Below are positions 17,449-25,387 of a DNA stretch of 64,000 bases, piece after piece. Numbering within the stretch: the stretch's first letter is position 1; each line of letters starts with the position of its first letter. Source of the DNA: an uncultured Clostridia bacterium (GTDB lineage: Bacteria > Bacillota > Clostridia > Oscillospirales > Ruminococcaceae); contig CANPXN010000005.1 in NCBI GenBank assembly GCA_947586185.1, positions 28,903-92,902 on the forward strand, given 5' to 3'. The translations under genes and the position numbers were made by a program. Below the pieces are notes generated by a model. The model was not told the origin of the DNA. It worked only from the letters and a program-made list of their open reading frames with translations, and ran no database searches.

Positions 17449-17487
17449 TTTTCAAACCGACCTTATTAAAAATTACAAAACCGGGTA

Positions 17488-17516
17488 TTGAAACAATGCC
17501 GGCATTGTATTATCAT
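17488..17516 (+). promoter_or_regulatory. pdxST promoter with palindromic operator
   Basis: TTGAAA (17488-17493) and TATCAT (17511-17516) with a 17-base spacer. The spacer contains the perfect palindrome CAATGCCGGCATTG (17494-17507), a probable PdxR site. Confidence 0.7.
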
Positions 17517-17557
17517 TATAGCGTAATCTAAAAAAACAGTCAAGGAGATATGAGAAA

Positions 17558-18433
17558 ATGGCTAATGATCGTTATAAACTTAACAAGGAGCTTGCCCAGA
17601 TGTTAAAGGGCGGCGTTATTATGGATGTTACTACACCTCAGCAGGCTAAAATAGCCGAGGCTGCCGGAGCATGTGCAGTTATGGCGCTGGAGAGGATCCC
17701 GGCTGATATAAGAGCTGCCGGAGGAGTTTCAAGAATGAGCGACCCTAAGATGATCAAGGGTATTCAGAATGCGGTTTCTATACCGGTAATGGCAAAATGC
17801 AGGATCGGTCACTTTGCAGAGGCTCAGATACTTCAGGCAATTGAGATCGACTACATCGACGAAAGTGAAGTTCTTTCACCTGCTGACGACAAGTACCATA
17901 TAGACAAGAGAAAGTTCGATGTTCCTTTCGTATGCGGCGCAAAGGATTTAGGCGAAGCTCTCAGAAGGGTAAACGAAGGCGCTTCTATGATAAGAACAAA
18001 GGGCGAACCGGGAACAGGTGATATCGTTCAGGCAGTCCGCCATATGAGAATGATGAACAGTGAGATACGCAGACTCCAGTCAATGAGCGAGGATGAGCTT
18101 TACAATGCAGCAAAGGAGCTGGAGGTCCCTTACGATCTGGTATTATATGTTCACGAAAACGGCAGAATACCTGTTGTTAACTTTGCAGCCGGCGGTGTTG
18201 CAACTCCTGCTGACGCCGCTCTTATGATGCAGCTTGGCGCAGAGGGCGTATTTGTCGGCTCAGGTATCTTCAAGTCCGGAAATCCTGAAAAGAGAGCTGC
18301 GGCTATCGTAAAGGCTGTAACGAACTTTAACGACTACAAGATGCTTGCAGAGCTTTCAGAGGATTTAGGAGAGGCTATGGTCGGAATCAACGAAGACGAA
18401 ATAAGCCTCCTTATGGCAGAAAGAGGCAAATAA
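17558..18433 (+). CDS. pdxS: Pyridoxal 5'-phosphate synthase subunit PdxS
   Basis: 291 residues, full family length. PdxS condenses ribose 5-phosphate, glyceraldehyde 3-phosphate and ammonia into PLP as a dodecamer. Family signatures are present: [20 protein letters not shown] at the start, [20 protein letters not shown], the catalytic lysine in [13 protein letters not shown], and [18 protein letters not shown] with [14 protein letters not shown] near the end. The stop codon overlaps the pdxT start by one base (TAATG), so both subunits are coupled. Regulated by the divergent PdxR. Confidence 0.97.
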   Translation: MANDRYKLNKELAQMLKGGVIMDVTTPQQAKIAEAAGACAVMALERIPADIRAAGGVSRMSDPKMIKGIQNAVSIPVMAKCRIGHFAEAQILQAIEIDYIDESEVLSPADDKYHIDKRKFDVPFVCGAKDLGEALRRVNEGASMIRTKGEPGTGDIVQAVRHMRMMNSEIRRLQSMSEDELYNAAKELEVPYDLVLYVHENGRIPVVNFAAGGVATPADAALMMQLGAEGVFVGSGIFKSGNPEKRAAAIVKAVTNFNDYKMLAELSEDLGEAMVGINEDEISLLMAERGK

Positions 18434-18993
18434 TGAAAATCGGTGTACTGGCTTTACAGGGAGCGTTCATCGAGCACGAAAAAATGCTCAGCGACTGTGG
18501 AGCAGAGTCCTTTGAAATAAGACAACGCAGGGATATTGAGCAATCCTTTGACGGACTTATCCTCCCCGGAGGCGAAAGCACAGTCATGGGAAAGCTGCTT
18601 TACGACCTTGATCTTATGGAACCAATAAGAGATAGGATTCAGGGCGGAATGCCTGTTATGGGGACATGTGCTGGACTGATACTTCTTGCGGAAAATATTT
18701 CCGGAGGCGAAAAGCCATATCTCGGCACTATGGGATTTACTGCAAAGAGAAACGCCTATGGCAGACAGCTTGGCAGCTTTAATGCAAAAGCAGACTTTGC
18801 CGGCATTGGCAGCGTTCCAATGACATTTATAAGAGCGCCTTATATTGAAAGCGTAAGCAGTGCAGAGGTTCTCGCAGAGGTTGACGGAAGAATCGTTGCT
18901 GCAAAGGAAGGAAAACAGCTTGCAGTTGCTTTTCACCCGGAGCTTACGGAGAGCCAGGCGGTTCATGAATACTTTCTGAATTTTAATAAATAA
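18433..18993 (+). CDS. pdxT: Pyridoxal 5'-phosphate synthase glutaminase PdxT
   Basis: 186 residues, class I glutamine amidotransferase. It releases ammonia from glutamine and channels it to PdxS. The triad is visible: nucleophile Cys in MGTCAGLILLA, His and Glu in AFHPELTES. The Gly-rich PGGEST oxyanion region is intact. Translation is coupled to pdxS by a one-base overlap. Confidence 0.97.
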   Translation: MKIGVLALQGAFIEHEKMLSDCGAESFEIRQRRDIEQSFDGLILPGGESTVMGKLLYDLDLMEPIRDRIQGGMPVMGTCAGLILLAENISGGEKPYLGTMGFTAKRNAYGRQLGSFNAKADFAGIGSVPMTFIRAPYIESVSSAEVLAEVDGRIVAAKEGKQLAVAFHPELTESQAVHEYFLNFNK

Positions 18994-19000
18994 AAAGATA

Positions 19001-19037
19001 AATGACCTTCGTTTGAAAACGGAGGTCATTTTATTTT
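19001..19037 (+). terminator. Terminator of pdxST
   Basis: AATGACCTTCGTTT/AAACGGAGGTCATT stem (G-T pairs) followed by TTATTTT, seven bases after the pdxT stop. Confidence 0.8.
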
Positions 19038-19081
19038 GAAAAAACTTGCACGTAAAAGCTTTCGGAAAAATTCAAAATCGG

Positions 19082-19110
19082 TTGACAATCATGTTTCTTA
19101 GGAATATAAT
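19082..19110 (+). promoter_or_regulatory. Promoter of the dockerin gene at 19135
   Basis: TTGACA (19082-19087) and TATAAT (19105-19110), 17-base spacer, 24 bases before the ATG. Confidence 0.8.
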
Positions 19111-19134
19111 TTAATTAAAATAGGAGGGATTATT

Positions 19135-19980
19135 ATGAAAAAATTTATAAGTAAGTTTCTTTGCTTTGTCATGTGCATTTCTTTTTGTACATTTCCGGAA
19201 GTTCATGCTGCTGAATCATATGAGGAAACAGAGCAGGATTTGGTTATGTACGGAGATATTAACGACAGTGGAAGGGTAAATATACACGATTATAATTATC
19301 TTAAAAAACATCTTGTAAAAGAATCCTTTCTCGATAGCAGTAGTTTGAAGAGAGCAGATATGAATAAAGACGGTATTGTAAACGTTTTTGACCTTGTGAT
19401 GCTTAAAAGGAAGATTTCCAATACCAACATTTACCTTGATTGCGATACCAAGAAAATCAGTACTGACAAAGAAGAAACTACAGTTTATTTTTATGCCGAT
19501 GTATATCTTGAAAATGTTACAGTTTCCCTTTATGACGCTTTGACCGACGAGCTTGTTATGGAAATGCTGGACGACGGCAAGTATTCTGTATCCGGCGACG
19601 ATCTGCCGAGTGACGGAATTTATTCCTGTAGGTTTGAAATTGATAACTCGGAAGAAAAAACCTTTTATTACTACGCTAAAATAGAAGAAACCGGAGAAAC
19701 ATCAGATTATTCCAAAATAAAGGTATATAAGCCCCTGACATCTCAGGATTTAGAAGATATGAATACTGTTAATAATGAGATTAATTCATTATTCCAAAAC
19801 GAGCAATTTACCACTTTATCAATCGATGAGCAGCGAGCTGAATTAGAGACGCTGCTTGACAAGCTCATTGAAGACGGATTAGTTCAGAAGGACTCTGTCA
19901 GCTATAATGCCTCAAGTAAAATGTTAAGCTATAAATATAAATGTGGTATTATGGGAAGCATAACGCTAACCAAAAAATAG
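19135..19980 (+). CDS. Secreted protein with N-terminal dockerin
   Basis: 281 residues. Signal peptide to about 25 (FPEVHAAES), then a dockerin at about 37-98 with calcium loops GDINDSGRVNIHDYN and ADMNKDGIVNVFDLV. An Ig-like domain follows (about 100-200), then a helical and beta segment ending in YKCGIMGSITL. The order dockerin, Ig-like, helical linker recalls the front end of larger clostripain-type or other exported peptidases in ruminococci, whose catalytic part is absent here. Truncation is therefore possible, though no downstream remnant was seen. Its promoter and GGAGGG site are good. Confidence 0.75.
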   Translation: MKKFISKFLCFVMCISFCTFPEVHAAESYEETEQDLVMYGDINDSGRVNIHDYNYLKKHLVKESFLDSSSLKRADMNKDGIVNVFDLVMLKRKISNTNIYLDCDTKKISTDKEETTVYFYADVYLENVTVSLYDALTDELVMEMLDDGKYSVSGDDLPSDGIYSCRFEIDNSEEKTFYYYAKIEETGETSDYSKIKVYKPLTSQDLEDMNTVNNEINSLFQNEQFTTLSIDEQRAELETLLDKLIEDGLVQKDSVSYNASSKMLSYKYKCGIMGSITLTKK

Positions 19981-20056
19981 GCATAGTAAATATAACAGAT
20001 AAAATGAGCAGGAAAATTAACCCCTGCTCATATTTACCGCTATGTAGCCAGATAAC

Positions 20057-20090
20057 AAAAAAGAACCGGAAATAATTCCGGTTCTTTTTT
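20057..20090 (+). terminator. Terminator after the 19135 dockerin gene
   Basis: Fourteen-base stem AAAAAAGAACCGGA/TCCGGTTCTTTTTT. It has T-runs on both strands. Confidence 0.85.
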
Positions 20091-20095
20091 AATGG

Positions 20096-20188
20096 TACAG
20101 TTATCAGGCAAATTTATAAAAACGTAAGCAATACAAGCTTTCCGCCAAGGTGAGGTAAATGAATAATTATGAAACCCTGATAACTGTA
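20096..20188. repeat. 93-bp segment bounded by a 13-bp perfect inverted repeat
   Basis: TACAGTTATCAGG (20096-20108) and CCTGATAACTGTA (20176-20188) enclose 67 bases. Inside is a GAGGTAA ribosome-site-like word before two ATGs. It lies between two convergent genes. Function unknown; it could be a small RNA or a mobile miniature element. Confidence 0.5.
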
Positions 20189-20237
20189 ATTACATTATAA
20201 GCTCTTAATAAACTTTTGTCAACACTTAATTTAAAAA

Positions 20238-21380
20238 TTATTGCTGTAAAGCGGATGTGGCTGATGTCAGCATCATGATAAAAATATAGAAACCAATCAT
20301 TATCACAACAGCTGATATAAGTCCCCACGATGTAGCGGCAATTCTTCCTCCCCTTATTTTCTGATGAGGAGTTGTAAAAGGAAGATGCTCCTTAATAACC
20401 GTAAACACAAACGCTGTTCCTCCTCCTGCAAGAGCTGTAAGCGTAAACAGGACTGCTATGAGCATAGCTGTCATCTCGTCAAAGCTGAGCGTAACCGCTT
20501 CCACAGTCGAAACAGTGTTGACCACAGCATGAACGATCATTGACGGAACAAGGGAATTATGCTTTGTATCAATATAGCCAAGGAAAATGCCAAGAATAAA
20601 TGCAAGGACAAACTGCTGTACATTTCCATGAGCCAAGCCAAACAAAAAAGCGCTCATGAATATCCCGAAACGCTGGCTTACTCTTGAAAGATTCTTCATT
20701 ACAAAGCCTCTGTACAAAAGCTCCTCTGTGATCGGGGCAATTATACAGGTGTACAGCACTGTTACTATTATCATGTGTATATTATCGCCGTTGTAAAAAT
20801 CCGCTCCAACATCGGTAAGACCGCTGCCGTTTGTAAGGTAGTCTATTAAAACTACAAGATAAGCGCTGACGATCTGTAAAAACGCTCCCACGCCGATATA
20901 TCTTATGAGCTTTCCGCCGCTTAAATTCTGTGTCTGAAAGTATGTGCCAAGCTTAACCTTTGACACACGGCTTCCCAAAACAAACACAAGCACATTGCAC
21001 AAAAGATACACAAGAGCAGTGCAGCCCATTTGAATTGACGACTTGCTCAAATAATCGTTCGCTATATCAGAATATCCTGCCGGCAGCTCTCCGAGGGAGC
21101 TGTCCCTCCACTTTAAGATCATGCTTGCCAGTATGGTAAGAACATTTCCAAGGATTACTGCACTCAGATAGTGAATAGCTAATCCGCCTCCGGCAATATT
21201 ATAAAAGCGCCTTATACTGCGTTTCTCCTCCTTTGACGGAACAAAAGGAATACGGCATCCCGGAATATTGATCTGAGGAACGACTTCACTGTAATCGCTG
21301 TTATATTCCCGATACTCTGTTATATTGTCAAAGGGATTTTTGTTATCTATAGTCTTAGTCAAATTTTCGTTACTGTCCAT
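20238..21380 (-). CDS. CPBP-family intramembrane metalloprotease
   Basis: About 380 residues from the second ATG (21380), six bases after AGGAGG; an ATG at 21386 overlaps the spacer. The cytosolic N-terminal 70 residues are charged, followed by about eight membrane helices. CPBP/Abi motifs: EELLYRGF (two Glu and Arg), FLFGLAHGN (His) and VHAVVNTV (His and Asn), all intact. Family members process prenylated proteins in eukaryotes, and in bacteria serve in bacteriocin immunity or regulated proteolysis. No bacteriocin gene is near, so the substrate is unknown. Confidence 0.88.
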   Translation of the reverse strand: MDSNENLTKTIDNKNPFDNITEYREYNSDYSEVVPQINIPGCRIPFVPSKEEKRSIRRFYNIAGGGLAIHYLSAVILGNVLTILASMILKWRDSSLGELPAGYSDIANDYLSKSSIQMGCTALVYLLCNVLVFVLGSRVSKVKLGTYFQTQNLSGGKLIRYIGVGAFLQIVSAYLVVLIDYLTNGSGLTDVGADFYNGDNIHMIIVTVLYTCIIAPITEELLYRGFVMKNLSRVSQRFGIFMSAFLFGLAHGNVQQFVLAFILGIFLGYIDTKHNSLVPSMIVHAVVNTVSTVEAVTLSFDEMTAMLIAVLFTLTALAGGGTAFVFTVIKEHLPFTTPHQKIRGGRIAATSWGLISAVVIMIGFYIFIMMLTSATSALQQ

Positions 21381-21557
21381 TAACATCCTCCTGAATATTC
21401 AAAGCTCTGAGCTTTGTTTAATTTTCTGCGTTTACTCTACTATTATATATCAATTTCTACATATAGTCAAATATTTGTTGGTATAAAGTTGTGGACAAGG
21501 CTGAAAAAATATGATATAATAAAATTAATCTATCACTTTAAAGAAAGGAATAAAAAT

Positions 21558-21971
21558 ATGTTTCATGAGAAATCATGCGGGGCTATTGTGTACCGTAAGT
21601 CCCACGGGAACACTGAAATTCTGCTGATAAAGCATGTAAACAGCGGTCACTGGTCATTTCCAAAAGGTCATGTGGAAGGAAATGAAACAGAGCTTGAAAC
21701 TGCACGGAGAGAAATAATGGAGGAAACCGGAATTGATGTTATTCTTGACCCCACATTCCGTGAAACAGTTTCATACTCCCCTAAAAAGGATACTCAAAAA
21801 ATAGTCGTATATTTCCTTGCAAAGGCAAAAAATTTCGACTATGTCCCTCAAGAGGAGGAAATCGCAGAAATAAGATGGGTGGATATAAGCTATGCATTCA
21901 GTATCCTTACCTACGAAAACGACAAGATCATTGTATCAAGAGCAAAAACAGCTATCAAGGAAAAAAATTAG
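21558..21971 (+). CDS. Nudix hydrolase, Ap4A-hydrolase-like
   Basis: 137 residues from ATG 21558, which follows AAGAAAGGAA; the open frame extends upstream to 21414 but has no ribosome site there. The Nudix box is complete: GHVEGNETELETARREIMEE followed by TGID. The N-terminus FHEKSCGAIVYRK and WSFPKGH fit the asymmetric dinucleoside tetraphosphate hydrolase group, which removes toxic Ap4A. Followed by its own terminator. Confidence 0.88.
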   Translation: MFHEKSCGAIVYRKSHGNTEILLIKHVNSGHWSFPKGHVEGNETELETARREIMEETGIDVILDPTFRETVSYSPKKDTQKIVVYFLAKAKNFDYVPQEEEIAEIRWVDISYAFSILTYENDKIIVSRAKTAIKEKN

Positions 21972-22002
21972 CGGAAGGAGCAAAAGCTCTTTCCGCTGTT
22001 TC
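21970..22002 (+). terminator. Terminator of the Nudix gene
   Basis: AGCGGAAGGAGC/GCTCTTTCCGCT stem followed by GTTTCTTT. A second hairpin (ATCGTGAACCGT/ACGGCTCACGAT) lies at 22049-22086. Confidence 0.8.
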
Positions 22003-22156
22003 TTTAACATTACTTTCCATTCATTTATTTTCTGCCGAGCAGAAAAAGAAAAATCGTGAACCGTTATTTTACGGCTCACGATTTTTCATCTTAGAGAGGA
22101 TATTATGATTAACGTATTTAAACGATATTGTCTTTACACCTGCTTTGTGCAGATGC

Positions 22157-22336
22157 TTAAGGCAACACCGCACAAAGCACGCCTGACGGCTTTGCACACA
22201 TCTTGTTGGCAGATTTTCCGTCATATCACACAAAAATCTCTTGACATACGCCAGTATGCCTGCGAACTTTTTATGCAATCTGACGAAAAATCTGACTGCG
22301 CAATCTGCGCACAATCTTTGTGCGGTGTTGCCTTAA
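22157..22336. mobile_element. MITE-like element with 21-bp perfect inverted ends
   Basis: 180 bp bounded by TTAAGGCAACACCGCACAAA-G and its exact reverse complement (22157-22177 / 22316-22336). Secondary arms inside (CAGATTTTCCGTCA near 22211 and TGACGAAAAATCTG near 22280) let nearly the whole element fold into one long hairpin with a CATAC/GTATG tip. There is no transposase. Outer TTAA could be the target duplication. Shorter relatives lie at 32421-32474 and 11216-11263. Together with the flanking hairpins and small ORF it fills most of the gene-free gap 21972-22615. Confidence 0.7.
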
Positions 22337-22467
22337 ATAAATGATGAAGGGAAAAAATATATCTGATCGCCTAAGGGCGTAGTTTTTTGTCTGCCTTTAA
22401 GGGAAGGCAGTAAACCTTTAGAATGATCATATCCTTGCAGATGCTTGATCTCATCTGCTATGGTCAT
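22333..22467 (-). pseudogene. Small ORF ending in the MITE terminus
   Basis: 44 codons from an ATG eight bases after GGGGAG, beginning MTIADEIKHLQGYDHSKGLL. The stop codon TAA is the outer TTAA of the MITE-like element, so the element may have cut the gene. No family recognised. The DNA also holds short hairpins (CTGCCTT/AAGGCAG and GCAGATG/CATCTGC), so a structured RNA is an alternative reading. Confidence 0.35.
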
Positions 22468-22615
22468 ATAATACTCCCCTAATATGAAAGGGGGTTAATA
22501 TAATTAAGATAATAATGTGAAAATTTAGGGGAAAAATTATGGAAGCCGGCATCATGTATAATCTGTAAAAAAATGTGCAGAATATTTTCACTGATACTTA
22601 GTTCGAGGTGAAGTT

Positions 22616-23302
22616 ATGACTATTGTTTTTATCCGTGCAATAATACTTTATATCATAGTTATATTTTCTGTAAGACTCATGGGAAAGCGACAGATAGGAG
22701 AGCTTCAGCCTTCAGAGCTTGTTATAACAATACTGGTATCCAATATAGCTACTCTGCCTCTCGAAGACCTCAACATCCCCTTGAGCATGGGAATAATCCC
22801 TATTCTATCCCTTGTATGCTTTGAAGTCATAATGTCATGGATAACTCTAAAATCCAAAAAAATACGCCACATTGTTTCAGGGTCCCCGAAAATAATCATA
22901 CATGACGGAAAAGTCGACCAAAATGTAATGAAGGAGCTGAGGTTTTCCGTCGACGACCTTATGACCGCTCTCAGAGGACAGAATGTATTTGACATAAGCG
23001 AGGTACAGTTTGCAGTTGTTGAAACAAACGGAAATGTTTCAGTATACCAGAAGCAGCCGTTTAGAAATATTACAAATATTGATATGAACATTCCCGGGAA
23101 ATCCTTTGATCCTCCGGCAATAGTTGTGTCCGACGGAAAGCTTGTAAGTCAGGGTCTGGAATTTACAGGACTAAAAAAGGAGTGGCTGTATCAGCTGCTG
23201 GAAAGAAAAAACCTTACTGTTAAGGACGTATTCGTCCTTACAGCGGATAAAAACGGCGATTATACTCTTATAAGAAAGAAGGATACAAGTGGGAAGAGTT
23301 AA
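22616..23302 (+). CDS. DUF421 (YetF-like) membrane protein
   Basis: 228 residues with three N-terminal membrane helices (about 5-22, 37-55, 60-80) and the DUF421 signature RLMGKRQIGELQPSELVITI, followed by a cytosolic part with the paired motif DDLMTALRGQNVFDISEVQFAVVE. YetF/YdfS-type proteins are conserved in Firmicutes, some being spore-membrane proteins. Biochemistry is unknown. It overlaps the next gene by 14 bases. Confidence 0.9.
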   Translation: MTIVFIRAIILYIIVIFSVRLMGKRQIGELQPSELVITILVSNIATLPLEDLNIPLSMGIIPILSLVCFEVIMSWITLKSKKIRHIVSGSPKIIIHDGKVDQNVMKELRFSVDDLMTALRGQNVFDISEVQFAVVETNGNVSVYQKQPFRNITNIDMNIPGKSFDPPAIVVSDGKLVSQGLEFTGLKKEWLYQLLERKNLTVKDVFVLTADKNGDYTLIRKKDTSGKS

Positions 23303-23666
23303 GCTGAGTATCGCAATACTTCTGCTCATTTTGTCATATAGTATTGCCAGTACTTTTATAATAAAGCACAACACTGAGAAGCTTATCGGCGCAATAGAGG
23401 ACACACAGCAGCTTGTTGACCAGGACAGGGAAAAAGAGGCGATAGAATCCATGGACAGGCTTTATGATATAAGCGAATCATACGATGATGTAGCAAGTAT
23501 ATTTATACGGAGCGATAAGACCTCGGGAATCCCGACCTCTCTTGCAAGAATAAAGCCTCTTATAAAAAAGGATAATGACGAAGTCCATGCAGAGCTTGAA
23601 TCACTAAAGGCGCTTGTTAAGTGGATATACAAAAGTGAAAGACCGGTATGCAGTAATATCCTTTAG
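23289..23666 (+). CDS. DUF4363-family membrane-anchored protein
   Basis: 125 residues from a GTG start overlapping the DUF421 gene, with AAGAAGGA upstream. One N-terminal membrane anchor (about 5-22) and an extracytoplasmic helical domain with conserved-looking DREKEAIESMDRLYD. DUF4363 genes commonly follow DUF421 genes, so the two products probably act together. Confidence 0.8.
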   Translation: MGRVKLSIAILLLILSYSIASTFIIKHNTEKLIGAIEDTQQLVDQDREKEAIESMDRLYDISESYDDVASIFIRSDKTSGIPTSLARIKPLIKKDNDEVHAELESLKALVKWIYKSERPVCSNIL

Positions 23667-23706
23667 CCCTTTTCTAAGGAACAAAGAAATCAAAAACCCA
23701 AAACAA

Positions 23707-23748
23707 TTAAGGCAGCGTCCGAACGTGAATCGTTCAGTGCTGCCTTAA
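23707..23748 (-). terminator. Terminator of the metY-cysK operon
   Basis: TTAAGGCAGC/GCTGCCTTAA outer stem with an inner GAACG/CGTTC stem, overlapping the stop codon of 23745-24425. Its TTAAGGCA ends resemble those of the MITE family. Confidence 0.65.
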
Positions 23749-24425
23749 ATAATATCCTTTATTCTTAAAATTATCTCCTTTGACGCCCTTTCAACGTACT
23801 CCTCCAGCTCATCAAACGTCATATATAAAGGCTCTCCGAAAAGATTTTCCTCACAAAAGTAATGCTCCAAAATCCAGTCACGACTGTCAGAGGACTCCTT
23901 TGCTGAAACATATCCCGGAATATCATAAGCTTCAAGCTCCCTGAGTATTCTCCTCACATCACGGACAAAAGGATATTGCTCGGCCATAATACGATCGGCT
24001 GCATTCATATCGTGCATGATCAGAGTGAAAAATTCCGGATCTCTTTGGGTAACCCCTTTTAAGGCTACCTTTTTTCTGAAATTCTCCCGGACTGTCCTTA
24101 TATAAATTTCATCAGCGATAAGATGAGAAGCATACCCAAGATTGCCCCAGAAGTTCTCATTCTCTCTTTTACAAAAGCTGCTTACAAACCCACTGAGTCT
24201 GCTGTGAAACAGGGCAAGCATATCCGGCTTCAGAAAATCCCAGTCGGATATGCCGTCCCTTAGGTGACTGTGCTTTTTGTATTCACGCTTATAGCCGGCT
24301 CTTGAATGAACAGCATCCGGAGCAAGATTTCCGCAGAAAAACTTAGAAACATCCCCTACAGTACCCTCAGGAAGTATGCTCAGGATTCTGTCCGTCAGAG
24401 CTATATGAGTTATTATCCCTGCCAT
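23745..24425 (-). CDS. Zinc-dependent phospholipase C-like protein
   Basis: 226 residues, no signal peptide. It shows the pattern of the zinc-dependent phospholipase C (alpha-toxin N-terminal) fold: [15 protein letters not shown] start, FFCGNLAPDAVH, HSHLRDG, and ASHLIADEIY, with His and Asp residues that could bind metal. It begins one base into the cysK stop region and is the last gene of the sulfur operon. Function in this context is unknown; many family members are uncharacterised hydrolases. Confidence 0.6.
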   Translation of the reverse strand: MAGIITHIALTDRILSILPEGTVGDVSKFFCGNLAPDAVHSRAGYKREYKKHSHLRDGISDWDFLKPDMLALFHSRLSGFVSSFCKRENENFWGNLGYASHLIADEIYIRTVRENFRKKVALKGVTQRDPEFFTLIMHDMNAADRIMAEQYPFVRDVRRILRELEAYDIPGYVSAKESSDSRDWILEHYFCEENLFGEPLYMTFDELEEYVERASKEIILRIKDII

Positions 24426-25357
24426 CAGTCGGCAAACATAGGAGTTGAAAGATATCTGTCCCCTGTGTCAGGAAGGAGAACAACAATGGTTTTTCCCTTG
24501 TTTTCCGGACGCTTCGCAAGCTGTACCGCTGCCCAGAGAGCTGCTCCGCTGGAAATGCCTACAAGCACTCCCTCTTTTCTTGCAAAATCCCTGCCTGTTT
24601 CAAGAGCCGCATTGTTCGGGACTTTGACTATTTCATCATACACCGATGTATCGAGAGCCTCTGGAACAAAGCCTGCTCCGATGCCCTGTATCGCATGAGC
24701 GCCCGGCCTTTCACCTGAAAGAACAGCAGAGGTTTCCGGCTCAACAGCAACGACCCTTACCGCCGGATTCTTTGATTTCAGATATTTTCCCACACCGGTA
24801 ATAGTTCCTCCTGTTCCGACGCCTGCAACAAATATATCCACCTTTCCGTCGGTGTCCTCCCATATCTCAGGACCTGTCGAAGCAAGATGAGCCGCTGGAT
24901 TTGCAGGATTCACAAACTGTCCTAAAATCACCGAGCCTTCAATTTCCCTGTTCAGCTCGTCAGCCTTTTCGATTGCTCCCTTCATACCCTTTGCTCCGTC
25001 GGTAAGCACTATTTCCGCACCGTATGCCTTAAGCAAATTTCTTCTCTCAATGCTCATAGTTTCCGGCATAGTCATGATCGCTCTGTAGCCTCTTGCGGCA
25101 GCAACTGCTGCAAGGCCTATGCCTGTGTTTCCGCTTGTAGGCTCAATGATCGCTGCTCCTGGCTTTAAAAGTCCCTTTTTCTCTGCGTCCTCTATCATGG
25201 AAAGCGCTACTCTGTCCTTAACGCTTCCTGCCGGATTAAGGTATTCAAGCTTTCCCAAAAGGCTCGTTTCAAGCCCCTGGGACTTTGAATAGCGTGAAAG
25301 CTCCAAAATAGGAGTTCCGCCTATAAGCTCTGTAACGTCCTTATAAACCTTAGCCAT
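24425..25357 (-). CDS. cysK: Cysteine synthase A (O-acetylserine sulfhydrylase)
   Basis: 310 residues, full length. It converts O-acetyl-L-serine and sulfide into cysteine with PLP. The PLP lysine is in [12 protein letters not shown], the phosphate loop in [17 protein letters not shown], and the substrate loop in [16 protein letters not shown] lies before the ATG. It follows metY by 30 bases and is presumably under the same cysteine-rich leader. Confidence 0.96.
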   Translation of the reverse strand: MAKVYKDVTELIGGTPILELSRYSKSQGLETSLLGKLEYLNPAGSVKDRVALSMIEDAEKKGLLKPGAAIIEPTSGNTGIGLAAVAAARGYRAIMTMPETMSIERRNLLKAYGAEIVLTDGAKGMKGAIEKADELNREIEGSVILGQFVNPANPAAHLASTGPEIWEDTDGKVDIFVAGVGTGGTITGVGKYLKSKNPAVRVVAVEPETSAVLSGERPGAHAIQGIGAGFVPEALDTSVYDEIVKVPNNAALETGRDFARKEGVLVGISSGAALWAAVQLAKRPENKGKTIVVLLPDTGDRYLSTPMFAD

Positions 25358-25387
25358 AATAAAATCTCCATTCTGCCGTAATACGGC

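Noticed and set aside
20238..21380. Bacteriocin immunity system around the CPBP protease
   Set aside because: No precursor peptide, modifying enzyme or dedicated transporter is next to it.
24306..24698. Plus-strand frame opposite cysK
   Set aside because: Shadow of the cysK and phospholipase-like genes, with no signals of its own.
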